DNA of 64,000 nucleotides from Exiguobacterium sibiricum 7-3 (GCF_000620865.1 NZ_KK211190.1:2832914-2896913), one strand, 5' to 3'. Counted from the stretch's first letter, positions 1 to 10,183 are shown. Notes: generated by a model not told the origin, from the letters alone. Translations and numbers: made by a program.

Positions 1-2
1 CT

Positions 3-701
3 GAGTTGTCGGCAACGGCTTGGATCGCCGGATTCTTCTCCGGGGCTTTTTGGGCGCTTGGACAAATGAATCAGTTCGCGGCCTTTAAACAGATGGGGGT
101 CTCGAAGACGATGCCGATCTCAACCGGGATGCAGCTCGTCGGTACGTCATTGTTCGGTGTCCTCGCTTTTGGTGAATGGTCGAACCGGACTGCCTTGATC
201 CTCGGTATCAGTGCGCTCGTCTTGATCGTTGCCGGTGCTGCTTTCACTTCTTATAAAGAAGATAAAAGCAAACAGGATGAAAATATCGGAAAAGGTTTAC
301 TGTTGCTCCTGATTTCGACTGTCGGTTATGTCGGTTATGTCGTCATCGCCCGTTGGTTCAACATCAACGGTTGGGAAGCCGTCTTGCCGCAGGCAATCGG
401 TATGGTCATCAGCGCCCTCCTTCTGTCGTTACGTAAAGGCAACCTGTTCACGAAAAAAACAGCCGGCAACACAATTGGTGGTCTCATGTGGGCAGTCGGT
501 AACATCGCTCTATTGTTTGCTACCGCCAAAGTCGGCGTCGCAACAAGCTTCTCACTGTCGCAAACCGGTGTCGTCATCTCGACAATCGGCGGTGTCGTGT
601 TGTTAAAAGAAGCGAAAACAAAAAAAGAAATGACGTTTGTCATCATCGGCTGTATCCTAGTCGTCGCCGGTGGTATCATGATTGGATTTACGAAGCAATA
701 A
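3..701 (+). CDS. glcU: GlcU/RbsU-family sugar uptake permease (5' end outside window)
   Basis: Multi-pass membrane protein of the drug/metabolite transporter superfamily, glucose/ribose uptake (GlcU/RbsU) branch; it probably imports glucose by proton symport. The reading frame is open to the window edge, and the 232 visible residues are about 50 short of the usual 285 or so, so the first one or two helices are missing. Hydrophobic segments fill almost the whole protein, and the segment around [13 protein letters not shown] is typical of the family. A glucose dehydrogenase starts 18 bases downstream. The same glcU-gdh pairing is known from Bacillus, where it belongs to the sporulation programme, so the two genes are read here as one transcription unit handling glucose. 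The TTG at 6 should not be taken as the true start. Confidence 0.88.
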   Translation, partial: ELSATAWIAGFFSGAFWALGQMNQFAAFKQMGVSKTMPISTGMQLVGTSLFGVLAFGEWSNRTALILGISALVLIVAGAAFTSYKEDKSKQDENIGKGLLLLLISTVGYVGYVVIARWFNINGWEAVLPQAIGMVISALLLSLRKGNLFTKKTAGNTIGGLMWAVGNIALLFATAKVGVATSFSLSQTGVVISTIGGVVLLKEAKTKKEMTFVIIGCILVVAGGIMIGFTKQ

Positions 702-704
702 TAA

Positions 705-1505
<801 letters not shown>

Positions 1506-1541
1506 TCCCCGCGTTTCTGCTATCTAAAGGGAGGAACCCTC

Positions 1542-2513
1542 ATGTCGAATTTCTTCACGCTGCTCAGGCGCGGAAATAAATCTGCTCTCGCTGCTGCCAT
1601 CGTCAATACCATTATCGCCATTATAAAATTCGTCGCTTACATCCTGACGGGAAATATCGCCATGTTTGCAGAAATGATGCATACCATCGGTGACGCAGCC
1701 AACCAGTTTTTTGTTTATGTCGGATCAGCATTAAGTAAAAAAGCACCTACCAAACGGTTCCCAAATGGATTCGGTCGACTCGTCAACCTTGTTTTACTTG
1801 CCGCCATTCTTGTCGTCGCCATTTTGGCCTACGAAACGATTCGTGAAGGTATCCTGCATATTCTTCATGCACCAGGTGAGAAGACAAGCGGTCTTTGGAT
1901 CATCCTGACCGTGCTTGGAATCGGTGTCGTGCTTGAAGTCGGTGTCTTTTACAAAGCAATGATCGAGATTGCCCATGAGACCGGATTAAAATCCCGCGGT
2001 CTGACGCTGGTCGGTCAAAGCTTTGCTAACTTGTCGCAGGCCAAGCCGGCGACACGACTCGTCTTCATGGAAGATTTGGTTGCGACACTCGGTGGCCTCA
2101 TTGCCATCATCGCCGTCTTGATTTCGCATTATACGTCGTTTTATCAGGCAGAAGGGATTGCTTCGATTTTGATCGGCTTGATGATGTTCTACGTCGTCTA
2201 TAATGTCTTCATCCAAAATGCTGCCGGTGCCCTTGGTGAGATTGATGAAGTCCTGACGGCAAAAATCGGAGAAATCCTGATGCGCGATCCAGACGTTCGT
2301 GACATCGAAAAACTCGAAGTCATCAAAGAAGGAGACCACTTCCACGTCGAAATTGAGATTGAAGTGGATCCGGGACTGACGATCGCTCAAGCAGATGATA
2401 TTAAAGACCGTCTTGAATTGCAGATTCGGATTCTAAAAGGGATCACGGATGTTACGATTTCCTTTGATGAAGATGATAAGATTCAACACTATCAACCACC
2501 GACACAACCCTAA
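1542..2513 (+). CDS. Cation diffusion facilitator family transporter
   Basis: Inner-membrane divalent metal/proton antiporter of the CDF family. About 230 N-terminal residues form the membrane domain. An H47-x3-D51 metal site is seen in the second helix (MMHTIGD). The expected matching site in helix five reads EDLVAT, so the usual second His is replaced by an acidic residue. The C-terminal 85 residues form the cytosolic dimerisation domain (HFHVEIEIEVDPG). The 323-residue length is normal. An AGGGAGG-type ribosome site lies ahead of the ATG. The metal cannot be fixed from sequence; zinc, manganese or iron are all possible. A strong terminator follows at once. Confidence 0.87.
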   Translation: MSNFFTLLRRGNKSALAAAIVNTIIAIIKFVAYILTGNIAMFAEMMHTIGDAANQFFVYVGSALSKKAPTKRFPNGFGRLVNLVLLAAILVVAILAYETIREGILHILHAPGEKTSGLWIILTVLGIGVVLEVGVFYKAMIEIAHETGLKSRGLTLVGQSFANLSQAKPATRLVFMEDLVATLGGLIAIIAVLISHYTSFYQAEGIASILIGLMMFYVVYNVFIQNAAGALGEIDEVLTAKIGEILMRDPDVRDIEKLEVIKEGDHFHVEIEIEVDPGLTIAQADDIKDRLELQIRILKGITDVTISFDEDDKIQHYQPPTQP

Positions 2514-2521
2514 CACATAAA

Positions 2522-2558
2522 AGCAGGAACGTCCTTTTGGGGATGTTCCTGCTTTTTT
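2522..2558 (+). terminator. Intrinsic terminator after the CDF gene
   Basis: A 13-base stem, AGCAGGAACGTCC with GGATGTTCCTGCT, has a 6-base loop and is followed by six T. It sits between convergent genes, so it may also help stop leftward transcription from the nuclease gene, although the T-run on that strand is weak. Confidence 0.88.
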
Positions 2559-2560
2559 AG

Positions 2561-3301
2561 TCAATTCGCCGCCCGGACGAATCCGGCTTCTCTCGCTTCC
2601 CGTTCACTGCAAAACATCTCTTCCGGGTTCACTTCATCATATGAACGTCCCCCTTGGATGTGATAGATTTTCTTTCCTTGGCGGTTGATATTGCCTTTGA
2701 TGTCGGCGCAGCCTGTTGCCTCTGCCGATGTTCCCTTCATGACCGAAGTATCGAATCCACGATCCGTCGCATATCCGTTTGTCTGCCAGATTCCTAACTG
2801 TTTCCCTTTTGCTTCGTCTTCGATTTCCTGAAATGTCTCGACGTACCGGGTGTCCGGCTCATAAATATAGGCGACCCGGGCCAAGCCTTTTCGCAACAGT
2901 TCCTGATTGATCATCTTGCCGTCTGACCAGACATAAGCGAGCAATCGCCCATAGCGGTCTGTCTTTGACTGATCCCGTTCAAGCAGGATGTCGCTCCCTG
3001 TCGGTAATGCCTCTTTCGTAAAACGGGAGGCTTCCGGACCATACGGTTGAACCGGCTTTTCCGGATTTACGGTTTCCGGTGTATCGACTAATAAAAAACG
3101 GACATCTTCCGTTTGACCGTTTTGCAGCCGGACTTTCACCGTATCCCCGTCAATGACACGCTCGACGGTGGCTTCCGTCACCTTTGCTTCATCCGGTTGT
3201 GTGATGCCTGTCTGTTGATCACCCGGTTCTGAATCCAGTGCGCATCCGCTCAAAAATAGGATAGTCATTACTAAAAACAGTTGAGATAACACCCGTCTCA
3301 T
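2561..3301 (-). CDS. Lipoprotein thermonuclease with C-terminal sunset-type domain
   Basis: Predicted surface-anchored staphylococcal-nuclease homologue that would cleave DNA or RNA outside the cell. The N-terminus MRRVLSQLFLVMTILFLSGC is a lipoprotein signal with the lipidated Cys at about residue 20. The nuclease domain runs from about 45 to 175 and carries VIDGDTV, RFLLVDTPE and KTDRYGRLLAYVW, matching the calcium and catalytic Arg/Glu region of SNase. The last 50 residues (CADIKGNIN...GKKIYHIQGGRSYD) resemble the small sunset domain found on secreted proteins. I chose the ATG at 3301 because GAGGGGAAA lies just ahead of it; the longer frame from 3328 would contain that ribosome site. Confidence 0.85.
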   Translation of the reverse strand: MRRVLSQLFLVMTILFLSGCALDSEPGDQQTGITQPDEAKVTEATVERVIDGDTVKVRLQNGQTEDVRFLLVDTPETVNPEKPVQPYGPEASRFTKEALPTGSDILLERDQSKTDRYGRLLAYVWSDGKMINQELLRKGLARVAYIYEPDTRYVETFQEIEDEAKGKQLGIWQTNGYATDRGFDTSVMKGTSAEATGCADIKGNINRQGKKIYHIQGGRSYDEVNPEEMFCSEREAREAGFVRAAN

Positions 3302-3402
3302 AGGTTTTTCCCCTCTCATTGGATTCAAAAAGGCGCCGACATCAGACGCGTCGACGCTTTCCAGTCTAAATCGTATCTCATGTTACTTGTGCTGATTCCC
3401 GG

Positions 3403-4053
3403 TTACTTCGCTTCGAGCACCTTTTCGACATCAGTGCGATTCGTATATAGCGTATAGAAGGCTTCAGCAACATTTTTCGGATCCAATGCCGTTCCGCGTT
3501 TGACTTCACCGGCAATCGTCACTGTCCCGACGTAGACATTGTCGTCTTTCAACGTATCATGCAACATATGCGTCAGTTGACGGACACCGGCTTTCCCGAT
3601 CGACAGACCCGGTAAAGATTTAATCGCATGGAGTGCTGCTCCGCCGCCTGTGATTAAGATGGCTCCGTCTTTCCGTGCCACCATATCCGGTGCGACGATT
3701 TGTGCGGCATGCAACGCTCCGAGAACATCAATTTCAAATTCTTTCGTGATTTGTTCAGCTGATACCTCAAGTACAGACGCTTGATGCAGGATTGAGGCAT
3801 TATAGACAAGGACATCAATTTGTCCGTATTGTTCTTTTGTCCATTCTACAAGTGATTCGAGATCTGCGCGGCGTGAGGCATCACATTCAACTCCAACGGC
3901 TTCAATGCCTTGCTCTTTCAGTTCTGTGATGACGGCTGCCAGTGTTTCCTGTGTCCGTGCGGCACAGACGACCTGGAATCCTTCTTTGCCGAACCGTTTG
4001 CTGATTTCGGCTCCGTTCCCCGGACCTGCTCCGATGACGATGACTGTTTTCAT
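3403..4053 (-). CDS. SDR-fold protein lacking the catalytic tyrosine
   Basis: Short-chain dehydrogenase/reductase fold protein of 216 residues, slightly short for the family (about 250). The nucleotide loop GAGPGNGAEISKRFG starts at residue 8, so NAD(P) binding is likely. The usual NNAG reads YNAS, and the YxxxK catalytic pair reads LSIGK (150-154): the Lys is kept but the Tyr position is Leu. Ordinary SDR oxidoreduction is therefore doubtful, and the protein may be a divergent enzyme or a cofactor-sensing protein. The downstream YwdI-like gene is on the same strand. Specific substrate unknown. Confidence 0.78.
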   Translation of the reverse strand: MKTVIVIGAGPGNGAEISKRFGKEGFQVVCAARTQETLAAVITELKEQGIEAVGVECDASRRADLESLVEWTKEQYGQIDVLVYNASILHQASVLEVSAEQITKEFEIDVLGALHAAQIVAPDMVARKDGAILITGGGAALHAIKSLPGLSIGKAGVRQLTHMLHDTLKDDNVYVGTVTIAGEVKRGTALDPKNVAEAFYTLYTNRTDVEKVLEAK

Positions 4054-4110
4054 GTTGTACTCCCCCTTATTTTTTCCTTTTACTCTATTCCCACAATTGA
4101 TTTGATTTAC

Positions 4111-4380
4111 TCAAAAATCGAGTAAGGAAGGTCCTTTTTCTTCTTTTTCCTGGGCGACTCCCATAAAACGTGCCAGCATCGGATCTACTTCCGGCGTTTT
4201 TTTCTCCGTTACCGGAGTTATAACCGAACGAGTCGTCGATTCTGTCATCGGTTGTTCGAGCAGCAACTCACAATAGGCTTTCATTGCGGCCACATATTCG
4301 ACCTGTACTGTACCGTTCGCCTGCTCGATTTTTGACATCATCTGACGCATTTTTTCAATGACTTGTTGTTCTGTAATCAT
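4111..4380 (-). CDS. Small YwdI/DUF5327-like cytosolic protein
   Basis: An 89-residue protein beginning MITEQQVIEKMRQMMSKIEQ. The first 45 residues are predicted helical and the middle is Thr/Pro-rich and probably flexible. It resembles the small Bacillus YwdI (DUF5327) proteins of unknown function. The start at 4380 is chosen because GAGGTGAGC lies just upstream; the open frame continues to 4500 but that part overlaps the divergent oxidoreductase gene and has no ribosome site. The head-to-head start codons at 4380 and 4436 leave only 55 bases for both promoters. Confidence 0.62.
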   Translation of the reverse strand: MITEQQVIEKMRQMMSKIEQANGTVQVEYVAAMKAYCELLLEQPMTESTTRSVITPVTEKKTPEVDPMLARFMGVAQEKEEKGPSLLDF

Positions 4381-4435
4381 CTTGCTCACCTCATATGATA
4401 GATTGAATGTATTAACTGAAAAGGAAGTGTCCTCC

Positions 4436-5404
4436 ATGATTCGTACTGCTTTAATTGGTTTTGGACTTGCCGGCGAACATCTGCATGCCCCGTATCTCAC
4501 AGCACCTGATTATCAACTTGTTGCGGTTCAATCCAGTCGTCCGGAAGCAGTCGCCAACCGTTATCCTGATGTGCCGGTTTATTCTTCGCTTGAAGCGTTA
4601 TTAGCTGCTGAAACGGTTGAACTGGTCGTGATCGCGACACCGAATGCCGAACATTATCCCCTCGCCAAGACCGCATTGCTCGCTGGCTGTCATGTCCTGG
4701 TCGAGAAACCGTTTACGGTCACGTTGACGGAAGCCGAACAGCTGACGAATCTTGCACGTCAGCAAAATCGATTACTGACAGTTTACCATAACCGCCGTTA
4801 TACAAAAGACTTCCGTACGCTGCTCGAACTGGTGCAAGCCGACGAACTGGGAGTTGTTCAAACGTTCGAAGCACACTATGACCGCTATCGTCCGACCGTC
4901 CGGGCGCGGTGGCGGGAACAGGATGTCCCGGGCGCTGGCCTGCTTTACGATTTAGGCTCCCATTTAATTGATCAGGCGTTGATGTTATTCGGTGAACGAC
5001 CGGACCGTGTTTTTTGTGATCAGACAATCCAGCGCCCGGATGGTCCGGTCGAAGACTATACGCATCTGATTCTCGCTTTCGGAACACGACGCGCCGTTCT
5101 GCATATCGGCTCACTTGTTCCGGCTCCCGGTCCTTCGCTTGCCGTCCACGGTACGAAAGCGAGTTATTTCGTCGACAGCGTCGATACGAAACGCTCGACC
5201 TATACATGGGGAAGACCCGAACAGCCGCTTGAGGAGCGTTCTTTCGTCGATTCCGGTTTTGCCGACTACTATCATGAGTTAGCGCAAGCCTTACGTCACG
5301 AGTCCCCTCTTGCCGTCACGACGGAACAAGCCCTGCTCGTCATGAAAATTATTGATTGTGCTCAAAAAAGTGTAAAAGAGGGTACATGGATAGAAGTAGA
5401 ATAA
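4436..5404 (+). CDS. Gfo/Idh/MocA family NAD(P)-dependent oxidoreductase
   Basis: Cytosolic two-domain oxidoreductase of 322 residues. The N-terminal Rossmann domain has the dinucleotide loop GFGLAGEHLHAP (residues 8-19) and the hallmark EKP at 90-92. The C-terminal alpha/beta domain carries YDLGSHLIDQAL (171-182) with the conserved Asp/His of the active site. The family acts on sugars, inositols and related polyols, and this member resembles the YdgJ/IolX type, but the substrate cannot be fixed. The ATG at 4436 is preceded by AAGGAAG; glpD follows 35 bases after the stop and could share a transcript. Confidence 0.88.
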   Translation: MIRTALIGFGLAGEHLHAPYLTAPDYQLVAVQSSRPEAVANRYPDVPVYSSLEALLAAETVELVVIATPNAEHYPLAKTALLAGCHVLVEKPFTVTLTEAEQLTNLARQQNRLLTVYHNRRYTKDFRTLLELVQADELGVVQTFEAHYDRYRPTVRARWREQDVPGAGLLYDLGSHLIDQALMLFGERPDRVFCDQTIQRPDGPVEDYTHLILAFGTRRAVLHIGSLVPAPGPSLAVHGTKASYFVDSVDTKRSTYTWGRPEQPLEERSFVDSGFADYYHELAQALRHESPLAVTTEQALLVMKIIDCAQKSVKEGTWIEVE

Positions 5405-5439
5405 AATAATCCACTTCAGACGAACAGGGGGAAAAATGC

Positions 5440-7098
5440 ATGTTTTCAAGTACGGAACGAACCGCATGGTTAGAAGAGATGGGACAAGAATTGCTCGATG
5501 TATTGGTCATTGGTGGTGGCATTACAGGTGCAGGGATTTTACTCGATGCTCAAAGCCGGGGTATGCGGACCGGGTTGATTGAGATGCAGGATTTCGCAGA
5601 AGGCACATCAAGCCGCTCGACGAAACTCGTTCACGGGGGCTTACGTTATTTGAAGCAATTTGAAATTAAGTTAGTCGCAGAAGTCGGGAAAGAACGGGCC
5701 ATCGTTTATGAAAATGCGCCTCACGTCACGACACCTGAATGGATGATGTTACCGCTTGTCGAAGGTGGGACATTCGGCAACTTTTCGACGTCGATTGGTC
5801 TGCGGGTTTACGATCAACTGGCAGGCGTCCGACGCCATGAACGACGGACGATGTTATCTAAAGAAGAAACGCTTCGTTATGAACCGCTTTTACGGTCAGA
5901 ACATCTGGTCGGAGGCGGCCGTTATGTCGAATACAAAACGGATGACGCCCGATTGACGGTCGAAGTCTTAAAAGCTGCAGTCGGATACGGTGGACGCGCC
6001 GTCAACTATACGAAGGCACAATCACTTGTCTATCACAACGGAAAAGTCGTCGGGGTTGAAGTTCAGGATGTCTTAACTGGAAAGACCTATACGATTCGCG
6101 CGAAAAAAATCATCAATGCGACCGGTCCTTGGGTCGATGAATTACGCGAAAAAGACGGCTCAAAATCAGGTAAGTCGCTTCATTTGACGAAGGGAATCCA
6201 TCTCGTCATCGACCAAGCCCACTTCCCACTGCAACAAGCTGTCTACTTTGATGTAGCGGATGGACGGATGATTTTTGCGATTCCACGCGAAGGAAAAACG
6301 TACGTCGGCACGACGGACACGAATTACCAAGGCGACATTCTAGAACCCGGTGTGACGGAAGAAGACCGGGACTATATCCTGGATGCGACGAATCAGATGT
6401 TCAACGTCGATTTGCACGCGGACCACGTCGAATCGACATGGTCCGGCTTACGTCCGTTGATTCATGAAGACGGCAAAGATCCGAGTGAATTATCGCGCAA
6501 AGATGAAATCTTTGTCTCGAAATCCGGATTGATGTCGATTGCCGGCGGAAAATTGACGGGCTACCGGAAGATGGCGGAACGAATCATCGATATGGTCGCC
6601 AATCAGTTCAAGGAGGAGGAGAACCGGATTTATCTCGCTTCCCGGACACACGACATTTTACTGGGCGGTGGTCATCCTGACGGCAGTAAAGGATTTGTCC
6701 GTTACTTGAAAGAACAGCAACCTAAAGGTGAAGCACTTGGACTGTCTCCAAAGGAAGCAACCTGGCTGATTCAACGTTATGGCACGGATGTCGAACGTGT
6801 CTTTGAATTGATTCGCTCGCGTGGCAGTGAAGCAGAGCGTTATCAACTTCCCCTCCACTGGTTCGGAGGACTGTTATACGGACTCGAAGCAGAACTCGTC
6901 ATGCAACCGGGTGATTTCTTGAATCGACGTGCCTCTGCCGTCTTCTTTGATTATCCTAATGCTGAAAAACATGCCGACGGCGTCCTCGCCTTGATGCGAA
7001 GCGAACTCGGTTGGTCGGCAGAAGAAGAAGCTAAAGCCAATGCCAGCATCCAACGTGAGTTTGATGCGGTTCGAATCAAAACCTCTTTACCGTCTTAA
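5440..7098 (+). CDS. glpD: Aerobic glycerol-3-phosphate dehydrogenase
   Basis: FAD-dependent, membrane-associated enzyme that oxidises sn-glycerol 3-phosphate to dihydroxyacetone phosphate and passes electrons to the quinone pool. The FAD loop GGGITGAG is at residues 25-32, followed by the family motif SSRSTKLVHGGLRYL. The 552-residue length matches Bacillus GlpD, including the C-terminal DAO-C domain. CAGGGGGAAAA precedes the ATG. No glpF or glpK is adjacent and I see no GlpP-type antiterminator leader in the 35-base gap upstream, so regulation may come through the upstream oxidoreductase transcript. A strong terminator follows. Confidence 0.95.
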   Translation: MFSSTERTAWLEEMGQELLDVLVIGGGITGAGILLDAQSRGMRTGLIEMQDFAEGTSSRSTKLVHGGLRYLKQFEIKLVAEVGKERAIVYENAPHVTTPEWMMLPLVEGGTFGNFSTSIGLRVYDQLAGVRRHERRTMLSKEETLRYEPLLRSEHLVGGGRYVEYKTDDARLTVEVLKAAVGYGGRAVNYTKAQSLVYHNGKVVGVEVQDVLTGKTYTIRAKKIINATGPWVDELREKDGSKSGKSLHLTKGIHLVIDQAHFPLQQAVYFDVADGRMIFAIPREGKTYVGTTDTNYQGDILEPGVTEEDRDYILDATNQMFNVDLHADHVESTWSGLRPLIHEDGKDPSELSRKDEIFVSKSGLMSIAGGKLTGYRKMAERIIDMVANQFKEEENRIYLASRTHDILLGGGHPDGSKGFVRYLKEQQPKGEALGLSPKEATWLIQRYGTDVERVFELIRSRGSEAERYQLPLHWFGGLLYGLEAELVMQPGDFLNRRASAVFFDYPNAEKHADGVLALMRSELGWSAEEEAKANASIQREFDAVRIKTSLPS

Positions 7099-7126
7099 CC
7101 TAGTATCAGTTATCTCCTGTCACTAC

Positions 7127-7163
7127 AAAAAAATGCGACCCCTTAACGGGATCGCATTTTTTT
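7127..7163. terminator. Bidirectional terminator between glpD and the APC permease
   Basis: ATGCGACCC pairs with GGGATCGCAT (one bulged base) across a short loop, with A7 on the left and T7 on the right, so it can stop transcription from both convergent genes. Confidence 0.85.
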
Positions 7164-8595
7164 ATTTTTCGTCTGAAGCTGCGATTTCAGTAGCCGGCAT
7201 ATTTCCCGGTTCCAGATTTGAGTTCTTCCGGGCAAAGGCGAAGTAAAGGACAAGTCCAATCGCCAGCCAGATGAAGAAAGCAATCCATGTTTCGAGTTTC
7301 AAGTTGAACATCAAGAAGAGACAAGAAGCGATCGCTGCAATCGGCACGTACGGCATTCCCGGACATTTAAATGCACGTGGAAGATCCGGTTGTGTTTTAC
7401 GAAGGATCAAGACAGCAACAGAGATTAAAACGAATGCTGCGAGTGTCCCCATGTTGACGAGGTTTGCGATGACATCGAGTGGAACGAGTCCTGCGACTGT
7501 CGCACTACCAAGACCAATCATCCATGTTGCTTTGAACGGCGTTTTGTATTTCGGATGTACTTCTGAAAATACTTTCGGGAACATTCCGTCACGTGAGATG
7601 GCGAACGCTAAACGTACCATTCCGTATGTCATGACGAGGATGACTGTTGTGATTCCGAGAATCGCACCTAAATCGATGAAACCTGCGACCCAGTTTTGTC
7701 CTGCCATTTGAATGGCGAGTGAGACCGGGTGATCGACGCCCGCAAATTTTTGGTACGGGACGATTCCTGTCATGATGGCTGCCACGATAACGTAAAGGAC
7801 TGTACAGACAGCAAGAGAACCGATGATACCACGTGGTAAGTTCTTTTGTGGCTCACGTACTTCTTCTGCTGCCGATGTGACGGCATCAAAACCGATGTAA
7901 GCAAAGAAGACGATGGCTGCTCCAGAGAAGACGCCGCCCCATCCGAATGGTGTAAATGGTGCCCAGTTCGTTGGTTCAACATAGCCGACACCGACGACGA
8001 TGAACAAGACAACGACTGCTAACTTAATGATAACCATGATGTTGTTGACACGTTTTGTTTCCTTGATTCCCATCGATAACAAGCCTGTGATTGCAAGTAA
8101 AATCAGGAAGGCCGGTAAGTTGAAGAATGTTTTTGCACCTTCTACCGCACCTGGAGCTGCTGAGATTGCTGTCGGAAGATGGATCCCAAATCCGCCGAGT
8201 AAGGACTGGAAGTAACCGGACCACCCTGCCGCAACGGCACTGGAGGCGAGTCCATATTCCAAAATTAAGTTCCATCCGATGATCCAGGCAAAGATTTCTC
8301 CCATCGTGGCATACGTGTACGTGTAGACGGAACCACTGACTGGAATCGTCGAAGCGAATTCCGCATAAGCGAGTGCCGCTAACCCACAGGCAATGGCAGA
8401 TAAAATGAATGAGACGATAAGACCAGGTCCTGCTGTCAATGCTCCTGTTCCGGTTAGGACGAAAATCCCCGTACCAATGATGGCGCCAATTCCTAAAAAC
8501 GTTAAATCCATCGCGCCAAGATTTCGAGCAAGTCCGTTATTACGCTGACTCGCAGCAATCATAGCGGAAACATCTTTTTTCCGCGTCAAACTCAT
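7162..8595 (-). CDS. APC-family amino acid permease (YfnA/CAT-like)
   Basis: Integral membrane amino acid transporter of 477 residues with about twelve helices. The first helix carries the family signature GIGAIIGTGIFVLTG, and FAYIGFDAVTSAAEEV in the middle is typical of the cationic amino acid transporter/YfnA branch. GGGGGAGTA lies ahead of the ATG. It stands alone with terminators on its downstream side, and the 230 bases upstream show no riboswitch or T-box I recognise. Substrate uncertain; broad neutral or cationic amino acids are likely. Confidence 0.88.
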   Translation of the reverse strand: MSLTRKKDVSAMIAASQRNNGLARNLGAMDLTFLGIGAIIGTGIFVLTGTGALTAGPGLIVSFILSAIACGLAALAYAEFASTIPVSGSVYTYTYATMGEIFAWIIGWNLILEYGLASSAVAAGWSGYFQSLLGGFGIHLPTAISAAPGAVEGAKTFFNLPAFLILLAITGLLSMGIKETKRVNNIMVIIKLAVVVLFIVVGVGYVEPTNWAPFTPFGWGGVFSGAAIVFFAYIGFDAVTSAAEEVREPQKNLPRGIIGSLAVCTVLYVIVAAIMTGIVPYQKFAGVDHPVSLAIQMAGQNWVAGFIDLGAILGITTVILVMTYGMVRLAFAISRDGMFPKVFSEVHPKYKTPFKATWMIGLGSATVAGLVPLDVIANLVNMGTLAAFVLISVAVLILRKTQPDLPRAFKCPGMPYVPIAAIASCLFLMFNLKLETWIAFFIWLAIGLVLYFAFARKNSNLEPGNMPATEIAASDEK

Positions 8596-8747
8596 GATGA
8601 TACTCCCCCTGTTGTGTGTTTAGTTCGAATTACAAAAAATGTTTTGCAATTACTTAATCCAAAATTTACGAAGTTTTCAGATAAATTGATATAGGTCATT
8701 AGACCCATTTGTGAATTGCGTTCCGCTTACATGATTTTCAAACCATC

Positions 8748-8792
8748 AAAAAATCCCTTCTTAAACCAGTATGAACTGGTATTCAGAAGGAA
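8748..8792 (-). terminator. Terminator of the DUF2252 gene
   Basis: Two-part hairpin: AGAAGG/CCTTCT outer stem and ACCAGT-ATGA-ACTGGT inner stem. On the minus strand it is followed by T6, fitting the end of the gene that stops at 8827. The rest of 8596-8826 must hold the permease promoter, which I could not place convincingly. Confidence 0.78.
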
Positions 8793-8826
8793 TCTTTGTC
8801 TAAAAAAAGGTCTTCGAAAATAGTGT

Positions 8827-10116
8827 TTAACGCGTAGCTAACCAACTTAAAAACACTTGGAAATCAAGCGTTGTCCGTGCTGCATAGGCACTCGACCACC
8901 GATGAATTTGACGGGTGAATTCTGCATCCGATACCCCAATCGATTCGATGATGACGACGTCCGCATGATGGTTTAAAACTTCCATATCAATTCCTGCATC
9001 CATATCGGCCCGTGCATGGATTTTGGCGGTAATTTGACCTTGAATCGAAAGGACGTTTTCGAGGTCATACTGGCTTTTAATGTGTTTTGCTTTCAACTTT
9101 TTTTTGTATGGAGAACGTTCCCGTACATAATATTCTTTCCCCTGCATCGTTACGTAACCGAGATACGGATCTTCATGTGCCTGCATCGCCTTTTGTGAAG
9201 TGATGATACGACGACCTTGGTGAACCGTCTCCACCTCCTGCAAATAAACCGGTACAAACAAAGACGGCACAGAAGACTGGGCTTGCTTCATCTCAAGAAT
9301 CAAGTCTTCATGCTCTCCGCCTTTTCCTTCGACCAAAATATAATACCGCTCAAGGCCGATCGAAGCTGTCCCGCTGTCGAGTTTATAGACGATATCCTTA
9401 ATGTCGTAGAATCCGTCCTCTTGCCGATCTTCAGGATCAATCGATGCGATGTACTCCGGCCAAACGGCTTCAATGGCTGCGTAAGTCGAGGTATCGAGCC
9501 GCTTCATATCCGGTAAATCGGTGAACTGGCGTTGCCCATCGACGACCGTCGTCCGTTCTCCGAGTAATTCAGCCTTCTTTTTCTCCGCTTTTTTGATCAG
9601 CTTACGGATTGGTCCTTTCGTGTTGTCGATCGTAAAACAGACCTTGCTTGGATTTTTACCTTTGGCATATTGGCGTAAGTCATCTAAGTAATGTTGAATA
9701 TAGGCGGCAATCGCCGGCTCTGCATCATACCCTGCTTCTTCCGCGAATAATTGAACGGAGACCGCCATCCGGATCAAATCGTATAAATAAGACCCGAGAT
9801 AACCTTCATCAAAGTCATTGACATCATAAATGATTTCGCCCTTGGCATTGCCATGAACCCCGAAGTTTTCGAAGTGGAGATCCCCTTGAATCCAGGTTGG
9901 TGTCTCAACCGGCGTATCAAATCCGAGCGGAATGCGTGTCAAATCATAATAAAACAAATGGGAACTGCCGCGGAAAAAGAGAAACGGACTTGCACTCATC
10001 TTTTGATACTTCGTTTGCCGTGCGGCTTCATCCAGTCCACGGACTTCATGATCGTAAAAATCCAATACTTTCGCAATTGTCAGCTGCCGAATTTCTTCAT
10101 AGACTTGTGTGAACAT
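8827..10116 (-). CDS. DUF2252 domain protein
   Basis: A 429-residue cytosolic protein of the DUF2252 family, function unknown. The segment GDLHFENFG (78-86) followed by YDVNDFDE (97-104) looks like the catalytic His/Asn and metal-binding Asp motifs of aminoglycoside-phosphotransferase-type kinases; this relation is my inference from pattern. FRGSSHLFYYD near the N-terminus and LDSGTASIGLERYY in the middle are family-typical. Start at 10116 is chosen because AAGGAGGG lies 6 bases upstream; the longer frame to 10227 would run through the msrAB terminator and 3' end. Confidence 0.82.
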   Translation of the reverse strand: MFTQVYEEIRQLTIAKVLDFYDHEVRGLDEAARQTKYQKMSASPFLFFRGSSHLFYYDLTRIPLGFDTPVETPTWIQGDLHFENFGVHGNAKGEIIYDVNDFDEGYLGSYLYDLIRMAVSVQLFAEEAGYDAEPAIAAYIQHYLDDLRQYAKGKNPSKVCFTIDNTKGPIRKLIKKAEKKKAELLGERTTVVDGQRQFTDLPDMKRLDTSTYAAIEAVWPEYIASIDPEDRQEDGFYDIKDIVYKLDSGTASIGLERYYILVEGKGGEHEDLILEMKQAQSSVPSLFVPVYLQEVETVHQGRRIITSQKAMQAHEDPYLGYVTMQGKEYYVRERSPYKKKLKAKHIKSQYDLENVLSIQGQITAKIHARADMDAGIDMEVLNHHADVVIIESIGVSDAEFTRQIHRWSSAYAARTTLDFQVFLSWLATR

Positions 10117-10137
10117 GCAAAACCCTCCTTTTTCTAG

Positions 10138-10171
10138 AAAAAAGACAGCAAAACGAATCCGCTTTGCTGTC
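10138..10171 (-). terminator. Terminator of msrAB
   Basis: GACAGCAAA pairs with TTTGCTGTC and is followed on the minus strand by T6. It lies immediately after the msrAB stop and ahead of the DUF2252 ribosome site. Confidence 0.88.
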
Positions 10172-10183
10172 TGACTGTTACCT

